Shown piece after piece: positions 1 through 6,173 of a stretch of DNA of 15,635 nucleotides. Both the position numbers and the translations under genes were made by a program. Source of the stretch: Acidobacteriaceae bacterium (GTDB lineage: Bacteria; Acidobacteriota; Terriglobia; Terriglobales; Acidobacteriaceae); the NCBI GenBank assembly GCA_030049955.1, contig JASIJX010000131.1, positions 1 to 15,635 of the forward strand, given 5' to 3'. Position 1 is the first letter of the stretch, and every line of letters begins with the position of its first letter. A model generated the notes under the pieces. The model ran no database searches. It was not told the DNA's origin and saw only the letters and a program-made list of their open reading frames with translations.

Positions 1-998
1 AGGTCAGGTGGACAAGAAACGCTTCGCTCGTACGCAGATGCTCTGCATTTTTGGCTCGGGACAACATTTCAGGACCGTTATTGGTATGACTCCAAGTACA
101 AAAAGATCTTGGCCACGGATTTCAACTCTGGCGTATCGATCGTCATGTTCCCGTTGACGCAGCCACAACCGGGGAAGTTCGACCTGGGTGGCATGGACCG
201 CGATATGAGTTTCGCTGAAGCTCATGGCATGAAGCTGTTTGGCGCTGCACTTGTCTATCGTCCTGGCCGCGGGCCGGATTGGTTCAAAGAGCGGTGTAGA
301 GCATGGTCGAAAAACAAGATGGACCGAGTGCTAAGAGATCAGATCCACACCATCGTGCTCCACGGTGGAGACACATTCTATGGTTGGGAGGTCGTTAACG
401 AGCCTCTTAGTCCAGCCCATAACGGATGCTGGTCGCAGGTTCTCGGACAGGACGAGTACATAGCGAAAGCATTTCGCTATGCGCGTGAAGCAGCTCCAAA
501 TGCTGAACTGCTGTTGAATGAAACTTTCGGTCACCGTGGTGTAAACGAAGCCAAGGCTCGTGAGTTTTTTGATCTTATCCGCAGACTGAAATCTTCGGGG
601 GTTCCTATCGATGTTGCCGGCATAGAAATGCACCTCCAGTTGGATGTCCTATGCCCGAGCTATAGCGACGAGTTCAAGTGGTTCCTCGCACAGGCAAAGC
701 GGTCGGCGTGCAAGTGCAAGTAACGGAGATGGATGTAACTCTGTCTGGCAGAGGCAGCTTGTCTGATTCTCTGCAAAAGCAAAAAGACGTTTTCTATAAC
801 GTTCTCCACACATGCCTTAAGGATTCGAATTGCACGGGATTCACAACTTGGGGTACCGGCGACAATATGAGGTATTTACATAGCCTTGAGGTCTCTGCCG
901 ATCAGTTCAGAGCAGAAAAACCCTTGTTGTTCGATGACAATCTCAATCCCAAACCGGCCTTCGCTGGGATTCTTGGGGCATTAAAGGAGGGCCGCTGA
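1..998 (+). pseudogene. GH10-type endo-xylanase-like gene, 5' truncated by the window edge, broken by a -1 frameshift
   Basis: Frame 1 is open from base 1 to the TAA ending at 723, and frame 3 continues the same protein to the TGA at 996-998. The switch lies in the A-run at 696-698: frame 1 reads WFLAQAK, and frame 3 goes on with AVGVQVQVTEMDV, so one A appears to be missing. GH10 features are a WEVVNEP segment with the acid/base Glu at 400-402, GIEMHLQLD in place of the usual GLQxHL, the nucleophile in VTEMDV with Glu at 726-728, and a normal C-terminus (PLLFDDNLNPKPAF). GH10 enzymes cleave beta-1,4-xylan by a retaining mechanism. Here the two catalytic Glu fall on opposite sides of the shift, so the sequence as given would not make an active enzyme. 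The usual TPENxMKW and LVWH motifs are also replaced (FNSGVSIVMFP; LVYRPGRGPDWF), so the substrate may not be xylan even if the shift is a sequencing error. The N-terminus lies outside the window. Family call is firm; true pseudogene versus sequencing error is open. Confidence 0.8.
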
Positions 999-1024
999 TT
1001 AGCGATTGTAGCGTTCGCCACTTC

Positions 1025-1250
1025 TCAATTCATCTGCAACAGCTGCGCCCATCGCAACTTGTCAGGAGGAATCGACGACTGACCGCCCTCGACATACATC
1101 GCATCGAATAATGGGCGATATTCGTTGAAGAATCTCGTCCGTCATCGCCCGCATCCCGCGCAGAGGATGATCCTTGCACACCCGCTCCTTAGGCGAGAGG
1201 TAACTGAACATATGGCCCTGCTGATGATCGACCCACGCATGAACATCTCT
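1025..1250 (-). pseudogene. Remnant of an IS5-type transposase N-terminus (truncated, frameshifted)
   Basis: On the minus strand an ATG at 1211-1209, preceded in frame by DHQQGH, reads MFSYLSPKERVCKDHPLR and then GMRAMTDEILQRISP. This is the conserved beginning of DDE transposases of the IS5 / DUF772 type. After ISP the homology jumps frame and continues as FDAMYVEGG, then SSIPPDKL and AQLLQM, and stops at a TGA at 1027-1025. At that point the family continues with LYSVRSER and then the DDE catalytic domain. Only about 65 codons of a roughly 350-450 residue protein survive, so it cannot be functional. It fills the gap between the broken GH10 gene and the 3' end of the MocR gene and is too fragmented to appear as one open frame. 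No terminal inverted repeats or target duplication could be identified with confidence. Recognition is from memory of the family motif. Confidence 0.75.
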
Positions 1251-1281
1251 TAACAGAATCGCCTGTGAATGGAGTGACTTT

Positions 1282-2754
1282 TCAGTACCCCGCTAGGGCG
1301 ATAACGACTTTGCGTAGCTTTGCAATTCCCAAATGAATTTGCCCTCGCGTCAAGGCCGCATAGCCCATGATGATTCCCGCTCGCGGTTCCTTGGCTCGAT
1401 TACTGTCCCGGAAATAGAGGTCACTAACCGGATAAATTCCAATACCTGCCGATTCCGCAGCGTTGATCAACGCCGCTTCGCGTTCTCGAGCCACATAATT
1501 GAACCAGAGAACTACATGCAGACCAGCCGCTGAGCCAACCACTTCAACTTCGTCGCACAACTGGGTGCGCAGACATTGCAGAAGCTCTTCTCTGCGTTCT
1601 CCATTGCGCCGTCGCACCCTACGGATGTGGCGCTCATAGGCACCAGTAGAGATGAAGTTAGTCAGAGCAATTTGCTCGAAGGATGGAGTGTGGCGATCCA
1701 TGAGTCTCTTCATCGCCGTAAACGTACTACTTAACTGTTGCGGTACGACGAGATACCCGAGCCGTAACTGCATCGACAGTGTTTTCGAGACAGTTCCCAG
1801 ATAAATCACGCATCCGGTTTCGTCGAGACTATGAAGGGTTTCCATCGGACGGGTATCAAAGCGAAATTCACTATCGTAATCATCTTCAAGAACGTAGGCA
1901 TGACTCTTTGCACTCCACGTCAGCAACTCGCGCCGACGTCCTGCTGTCAGCACACCTCCCAACGGGAATTGGTGCGACGGTGTGACATAGACAAGTCGTG
2001 CATCCTTAACGCGGTTAAGAGCCGATGTTTGCATTCCTCCGCGATCCACGCCGATAGGTATGCATTTGGCCCCGATTGCCAGAAACGTTCTCGTAGCAAG
2101 CAAATAACCGGGCTCTTCATGAACTACTTTGTCTCCGGGATTTAAGAGCAGCCGAGCACACAGGTCAAGTCCTTGCTGCGATCCATTGACCACAATGATC
2201 TGTTCTGCGTCGCATCGCACTCCACGAGCACGCCACAGATATCCCTGCAATGCTTTTCTGAGTTCTAAATTCCCTTTGGGATCGCCGTATATGAAGCGCT
2301 CCTGTTTTCGATGGATGACCGTGGTTAGTGCCTGCCTCCATGCTTGGAGAGGAAAGTCTTCTGCACGGATGTCCCCATAGCGAAAATCCGCGATCGGATG
2401 TTTCTTCTGCTTTGGCGGAAGAGGCCAGAACGACACTTGTTTTCCATAATTAGAAAGTCGTAAGGCGGTCTTTGCGGTGTTTCCAGTTGCTTGGAACTGC
2501 CATAGAGGAAGCCGAAGAGAAGTGGATACCCGAGGGAGGCGGCCCTGCTTGGCTTCGAGATAGCCCTCCGCTACCAGTTGCTCGTATGCCACTGTGACGG
2601 TCGAGCGCGAAACACCCAATTCGGCGCCGAGAGAGCGAGATGAGGTGAGCGAAGCACCCGGCCTATAAACGCCGGCTATGATCTGGTCCCGAATTGCATC
2701 GCAAATTCGACGACTTTTAGACCCACGTCTGAACTCCGATGGACTGAGCGTCAT
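1282..2754 (-). CDS. MocR/GntR-family transcriptional regulator with aminotransferase-like domain
   Basis: The ATG at 2754-2752 gives a 490-residue protein. It is preferred over the TTG 30 bases upstream because a GGAG sits 5 bases before the ATG, and the protein then begins directly at the DNA-binding domain. Residues about 3-75 form a GntR winged helix-turn-helix (RICDAIRDQIIAGVYRPGASL; LGVSRSTVTVAYEQL). After a linker, residues about 120-485 form a fold-type I aminotransferase domain with VNGSQQGLDL, the cofactor-ring Asp region EDDYDSEFRFD, and the PLP-binding Lys324 in YLGTVSKTL. MocR regulators bind PLP or PLP-amino acid adducts and control a nearby, usually divergent, gene. The divergent neighbour here is a PaiB-like gene heading an operon with a kinase and an enolase paralog, and the shared intergenic region carries an inverted repeat suited to a dimer. 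Length is normal for the family. The effector is unknown; vitamin B6 control of PdxR type is possible, but no pdx gene is nearby. Confidence 0.92.
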   Translation of the reverse strand: MTLSPSEFRRGSKSRRICDAIRDQIIAGVYRPGASLTSSRSLGAELGVSRSTVTVAYEQLVAEGYLEAKQGRLPRVSTSLRLPLWQFQATGNTAKTALRLSNYGKQVSFWPLPPKQKKHPIADFRYGDIRAEDFPLQAWRQALTTVIHRKQERFIYGDPKGNLELRKALQGYLWRARGVRCDAEQIIVVNGSQQGLDLCARLLLNPGDKVVHEEPGYLLATRTFLAIGAKCIPIGVDRGGMQTSALNRVKDARLVYVTPSHQFPLGGVLTAGRRRELLTWSAKSHAYVLEDDYDSEFRFDTRPMETLHSLDETGCVIYLGTVSKTLSMQLRLGYLVVPQQLSSTFTAMKRLMDRHTPSFEQIALTNFISTGAYERHIRRVRRRNGERREELLQCLRTQLCDEVEVVGSAAGLHVVLWFNYVAREREAALINAAESAGIGIYPVSDLYFRDSNRAKEPRAGIIMGYAALTRGQIHLGIAKLRKVVIALAGY

Positions 2755-2765
2755 TGATTCTCCGC

Positions 2766-2817
2766 ATACTGGACTGGTCAACAATGGTAATTATGGACCT
2801 TTTAACCAAACCAGTAT
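2766..2817. promoter_or_regulatory. Imperfect inverted repeat, likely MocR operator
   Basis: The left arm ATACTGGACTGGT (2766-2778) and right arm ACCAAACCAGTAT (2805-2817) match as inverted repeats at 11 of 13 positions. They are centred near 2791, next to TAATTA, between the divergent MocR and PaiB-like genes. The right arm lies just upstream of the putative -10 of the rightward operon. Arms about 39 bases apart centre to centre would fit a dimeric regulator contacting separated sites. Binding is inferred from position and symmetry only. Confidence 0.55.
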
Positions 2818-2829
2818 AGGACCGATAAT
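2801..2829 (+). promoter_or_regulatory. Putative promoter of the paiB-kinase-enolase operon
   Basis: GATAAT at 2824-2829 is one base from the consensus -10. A weak -35 (TTTAAC, 2801-2806) lies 17 bases upstream. The spacer contains the right arm of the inverted repeat, so a bound regulator would sit within the promoter. The first start codon is at 2874, giving a short leader with a GAGG ribosome-binding site at 2864-2867, six bases before the ATG. Confidence 0.45.
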
Positions 2830-2873
2830 GGTGTGAAAGAGAGATTTTTGTTCGCCTTCTTTCGAGGTCTGGA

Positions 2874-3599
2874 ATGCATATACCGGCGCCGTTTCGTGAA
2901 GATCGACTAGAGGTGCTGCAGGCGCTCATCGCTGCACATCCACTTGCTACACTTGTGACTTATGGTGTTGGTGGATTGGACGCAAACCTCATTCCTTTCA
3001 CATTGACCGTAAATGACGGATTTGGAGTTCTGCGCGCTCACCTCGCCAAAGGCAACAGCCAACTTGACACTCTCGGGGAGGGGGGTGAGGTATTGGTTAT
3101 CTTCCACGGCCCTGAAGCCTACATCACTCCCTCCTGGTATCCCTCAAAACAGGAACACGGTCGAGTTGTGCCAACCTGGAACTACGCTGTTGTATTGGTG
3201 AGAGGAATCGCACGGATCGTCGAAGATACAGACTGGTTGCTGACGCAAGTTGGACAACTCACAAATCTGCAAGAGCACAAACAATCCCATCCGTGGAGAG
3301 TGTCCGATGCTCCCACGCCATTCCTCGAAGGACAATTGAAAGCGATCACGGGCATTGAAATTCTTATCGGCCGGCTCGAAGGCAAATGGAAGGTCAGCCA
3401 GAATCGCTCCGAGGCGGATCGTCGTGGAGTTGCCGCGGGATTGTCTCTCGCGGGCAACAATGAGATGGCCGATCTGGTAGTGAATGCCTGTCCTTTCTCG
3501 CATTCGTCGCAAACCGCTAGCGAGGATCTGCGAAGGGAAGGAAACGAGGAAATGGATTCGCTCGTCGCTCAGCACGGTGATAGGAATGCAAACAAATGA
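2874..3599 (+). CDS. PaiB-family FMN-binding negative transcriptional regulator
   Basis: This 241-residue protein has the full PaiB signature: PFREDRLEVLQALIAAHPLA at the N-terminus, YITPSWYPSK (83-92), VPTWNYAVV (99-107) and LEGKWKVSQNR (168-178). The fold is a flavin-reductase-like split barrel binding FMN. In Bacillus, PaiA/PaiB affect sporulation and protease genes, but the molecular role of most homologs is unclear. The ATG at 2874 has GAGG six bases upstream. PaiB-like genes are often found divergent from a MocR regulator, as here. Homology seems to end near residue 201 (MADLV); the last 40 or so residues (about 202-241) are an unusual hydrophilic tail. Its TGA overlaps the ATG of the next gene (ATGA, 3596-3599), so the tail may exist to couple translation to the kinase, or it may result from a rearrangement that joined the operon. 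Family assignment is firm; function is not. Confidence 0.9.
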   Translation: MHIPAPFREDRLEVLQALIAAHPLATLVTYGVGGLDANLIPFTLTVNDGFGVLRAHLAKGNSQLDTLGEGGEVLVIFHGPEAYITPSWYPSKQEHGRVVPTWNYAVVLVRGIARIVEDTDWLLTQVGQLTNLQEHKQSHPWRVSDAPTPFLEGQLKAITGIEILIGRLEGKWKVSQNRSEADRRGVAAGLSLAGNNEMADLVVNACPFSHSSQTASEDLRREGNEEMDSLVAQHGDRNANK

Positions 3600-4660
3600 A
3601 AATTGGATTCTTGAGAAATTTAAGGACCAGGGGCAACAACCTGAGGAATGCACCCTCAAGGGAGTTTCTGGAAACGCTCAGGCGCGACGGCATGCTGCGG
3701 CATTCGGATGCCAGACTCACGCCTTTGACCGACGGCGTCTCCAGCGAAATCTACCGCGTCGACGACGGCCCGGACTCCTTCGTTGTCAAGCGCGCGCTGC
3801 CCACGCTCAGGGTAAAAGACCACTGGGCTGCCGACGTTGGCCGCAATCGCTATGAACAGATGTACATCGATTATGTTGGCCGGTTTCTTCCCCAAGCTGT
3901 CCCGTCCTTGCGCCCTAGTCCGAATGACCGCGGCTACTTCTCAATGGAGTTCCTCGGACCAGATTTCACCAGTTGGAAACTCATGTTGCTCCGCGGCGAG
4001 GCTCGTATCGAGCACGCCGTAGAAGCCGCAACCTTGCTTGGCCAGATTCACTCACACTCTGCCGGCGATGCCAACGCCGAACGCCAATTTAATACCACGG
4101 CGAACTTCATGCAATTACGTATCGATCCTTACCTGCTCACCACAGGCAATCGGCATCTCGACCTACGCGATTTGTTTGAGGCAGAAGCGCAGCGCCTGGC
4201 AGCCACTCGGGAATGCCTAGTTCACGGTGATTTCAGTCCCAAGAACGTTATGATTTCACCGTCGCGTACAGTGCTGCTGGATTGTGAAGTCGCATGGTAT
4301 GGCGATCCTGCTTTCGATGTAGCGTTTCCATTGACCCACCTCTTGCTGAAAGGACTTTACCATGCTCCGCGACTGATCGGCGTGCAGGAAATGTGTCAGG
4401 CCTTCTGGCAGCGATATCTTGAAAAGGTTCGCGGAATAATCGACCACAGGGCCTTGGAACCACGCGTCGCACGCTTGCTCTTGATGCTGCTGCTGGCGCG
4501 GATCGACGGCAAATCGCCGGTCGAGTATTTGACGAATACACAACAAACCACATGGGTACGGCAGTTTGCGCGGTCGGGGATTCTGGCAGGGTGCACGTCT
4601 TTGAGCGACATTCTCCACCCATGGTTCTCCAGTGTGAACGAATGGAAGGCGTATCAATGA
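3596..4660 (+). CDS. APH-fold small-molecule kinase, partner of the enolase paralog
   Basis: The 354-residue protein has the aminoglycoside-phosphotransferase/choline-kinase fold. A glycine-loop-like LTDGVSSEIYRV (about 43-54) is followed by the ATP-binding Lys65 in FVVKRA. The catalytic loop LVHGDFSPKN has its Asp at 212, and the metal-binding segment LLDCEVAWYGDPAFD has Asp229 and Glu231. These proteins transfer phosphate from ATP to a hydroxyl of a small molecule; the HGDxSPKN/GDPAFD pattern also resembles methylthioribose kinase. The start overlaps the paiB stop by ATGA, with AGGA about nine bases upstream. The stop overlaps the enolase start in the same way, so kinase and enolase-like protein are probably made in fixed proportion and act in one pathway. 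Aminoglycoside resistance is unlikely given this context. The C-terminal stretch ARIDGKSPVEYL looks characteristic of a distinct subfamily. Substrate unknown. Confidence 0.88.
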   Translation: MKIGFLRNLRTRGNNLRNAPSREFLETLRRDGMLRHSDARLTPLTDGVSSEIYRVDDGPDSFVVKRALPTLRVKDHWAADVGRNRYEQMYIDYVGRFLPQAVPSLRPSPNDRGYFSMEFLGPDFTSWKLMLLRGEARIEHAVEAATLLGQIHSHSAGDANAERQFNTTANFMQLRIDPYLLTTGNRHLDLRDLFEAEAQRLAATRECLVHGDFSPKNVMISPSRTVLLDCEVAWYGDPAFDVAFPLTHLLLKGLYHAPRLIGVQEMCQAFWQRYLEKVRGIIDHRALEPRVARLLLMLLLARIDGKSPVEYLTNTQQTTWVRQFARSGILAGCTSLSDILHPWFSSVNEWKAYQ

Positions 4661-5952
4661 AAATCCGGTCGATCACCGCATACCAGGTCTATGATTCTCG
4701 CGGCAATCCCACGGTCGAAGCAGAAATTGAGTTGGAAAGCGGGGAGCGCGGACGGGGGACAGTTCCATCAGGCGCCTCAACTGGGCAATACGAGGCACTC
4801 GAACTGCGCGATGGCGATCCAAGTCGGTTTCAAGGCAAATCGGTGTTCCAAGCCATCGCTAACGTCCACCGTGAAATTGCCCCGGCGCTCATTGGATGGG
4901 ACGTGCGCGATCAATCGGGCCTGGACCGCAAGCTGATCGAATTGGACGGAACATCCGCCAAATCTCGCCTTGGCGCAAACGCGATTTTGGCTGTATCCAT
5001 GGCCGCCGCAACCACCGCTGCCGCGGCGCTGCGACGGCCTCTTTACGACTATCTGGGTCAATCCCGTGGAACGCTCTTGCCATTGCCCGAGATTCAGATA
5101 GTCGGGGGCGGTGCTCACGCCCATTGGCGTACCGACGTTCAGGATTTCCTGCTGGTCGCAATTGGGGCCAACTCGTTCGAAGAGGTGATGGAGATTACTT
5201 TCAATGTCTATCGCGCCGCCGGCGAATTGCTGGCTAAGCAAGGCTCGCTTTACGGGGTGGCGGACGAAGGCGGATACTGGCCGGCCTTTTCCACCAACGA
5301 AGCAGTCCTCCAGTTTATGACCGACGCCATCGGTCAAGCTGGCTACGCCCCCGGCCGGGACGCAGCAATTTCGCTGGACATCGCTGCCAGCGACTTATAC
5401 GATCCCCATACTCGGCGCTATTCTTTCCGGTTGGAAAACCAGACCTTTACCTCAGAGGAATTCGCCAATCTTCAGATTGCCTGGTGCGACCACTATCCGA
5501 TCGTGTCGCTTGAAGACCCAATGGCCGATACAGACTGGGACGGTTGGTGTGTGATCGCATCGGCCTTGCGCGATCGCATTCAACTGATCGGCGACGACCT
5601 TTTTACGACCAACCTGGATCGAATTCGCATCGGCATTGAACGGAACATTGCGAACGCCGTCCTCATCAAGCTCAACCAGATTGGCACGGTCAGTGAAACC
5701 CTGGCAGCAATCTCGCTGACGCAAGAGGCAGGCTGGAATCCAGTCGTATCCGCTCGATCGGGCGAAACGGAAGATGGGTTCATCTCTCATCTGGCTGTTG
5801 CCACCAATGCCGGCCAACTGAAGGTAGGATCTTTTGCGCGAGGGGAGCGGATGGCCAAATGGAATGAAGTCCTTCGCATAGAGCGCGATCTGGGCTCCCG
5901 GGCCCGCTTCAGCGCCAGTTCGATCCTTAATCAAATCGCGAAAAGCCGATGA
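4657..5952 (+). CDS. Enolase paralog with altered active site (enolase superfamily)
   Basis: The ATG at 4657 gives 431 residues, the usual bacterial enolase length. GGAAGG (4644-4649) lies seven bases upstream, and the ATG overlaps the kinase stop (ATGA). Most of the enolase framework is present: DSRGNPTVEAE, PSGASTG (37-43), Glu204 in ADEGG, the magnesium ligands Asp241, Glu286 (SLEDP) and Asp313 (IGDDLF), Lys338 (LIKLNQIG) and Lys389. Two near-invariant residues differ: HRSGETED reads ARSGETED (Ala366, yeast His373), and the Glu of the QEF motif is Asp163 (yeast Glu168). The loop around His154 is also unusual (GGGAHAHWRTDVQDF). Enolase abstracts a proton next to a carboxylate and eliminates water from 2-phosphoglycerate. 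Metal binding and base chemistry look retained, but substrate recognition has probably changed. Operon context with a kinase and MocR/PaiB regulators, rather than pyrG or pyruvate kinase genes, supports a specialised role. A diverged but real enolase cannot be excluded. Confidence 0.9.
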   Translation: MKIRSITAYQVYDSRGNPTVEAEIELESGERGRGTVPSGASTGQYEALELRDGDPSRFQGKSVFQAIANVHREIAPALIGWDVRDQSGLDRKLIELDGTSAKSRLGANAILAVSMAAATTAAAALRRPLYDYLGQSRGTLLPLPEIQIVGGGAHAHWRTDVQDFLLVAIGANSFEEVMEITFNVYRAAGELLAKQGSLYGVADEGGYWPAFSTNEAVLQFMTDAIGQAGYAPGRDAAISLDIAASDLYDPHTRRYSFRLENQTFTSEEFANLQIAWCDHYPIVSLEDPMADTDWDGWCVIASALRDRIQLIGDDLFTTNLDRIRIGIERNIANAVLIKLNQIGTVSETLAAISLTQEAGWNPVVSARSGETEDGFISHLAVATNAGQLKVGSFARGERMAKWNEVLRIERDLGSRARFSASSILNQIAKSR

Positions 5953-5953
5953 T

Positions 5954-6151
5954 ATGATCCGAACATCGAGGAACATAGGTGATTTGCCTGGAATCCGCTG
6001 CAAGGCAGAAGTGCGATCTGTAGAAATAGACGACTTGGCACGGCACCGACCCAATTGGGCCCTGACCATTGGATCGTGCCTTTGCGCCGGACGGATACAT
6101 CTGATCAAAGATCGAGTTGTGAATTGCGTCGTTATCACTGGGACAAGCTAG
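5954..6151 (+). CDS. Small hypothetical ORF directly after the enolase paralog
   Basis: A 65-codon frame starts at an ATG one base after the enolase stop. The product (MIRTSRNIGDLPGI... ending VVNCVVITGTS) is not recognised and has no signal peptide or membrane segment. No ribosome-binding site is seen apart from possible coupling to the preceding stop. The frame runs through an inverted-repeat region (6037-6080). It could be a real fourth operon member, but a chance ORF or a gene remnant is at least as likely. Confidence 0.2.
   Translation: MIRTSRNIGDLPGIRCKAEVRSVEIDDLARHRPNWALTIGSCLCAGRIHLIKDRVVNCVVITGTS
6037..6080. terminator. Two-part stem-loop between convergent genes
   Basis: GGCACG (6037-6042) pairs with CGTGCC (6075-6080), and an inner CCAAT pairs with ATTGG. 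A perfect palindrome CCCAATTGGG lies inside. On the plus strand TTTG follows, only a short T tract. It sits between the enolase paralog (plus) and the sulfatase (minus), where a bidirectional terminator would be expected, but the long loop and weak T tract make the call tentative. Confidence 0.3.
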
Positions 6152-6173
6152 GATTCCAGTCTTCTCACTCTCC

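Noticed and set aside
2755..2784. TTG start for the MocR gene giving 10 extra residues
   Set aside because: The extra residues lie over the inverted repeat and lack family similarity; the internal ATG has a good ribosome-binding site.
4552..4656. Upstream extension of the enolase paralog start
   Set aside because: It would overlap the kinase by over 100 bases and add a non-homologous tail; the ATG at 4657 has GGAAGG at proper spacing, an ATGA overlap, and matches where enolases begin.
3596..4660. Kinase as an aminoglycoside-resistance enzyme
   Set aside because: Only the fold is shared; the operon context with an enolase paralog and the MTR-kinase-like GDPAFD motif point to metabolism.
4657..5952. 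Housekeeping glycolytic enolase (eno)
   Set aside because: Replacement of the HRSGETED His by Ala and of the QEF Glu by Asp, plus the specialised operon context, argue against it, although it is not excluded.
4777..6138. Long minus-strand frames opposite the enolase paralog (4777-5337 and 5452-6138)
   Set aside because: Low-complexity shadow translations of a conserved gene on the other strand, with no motifs.
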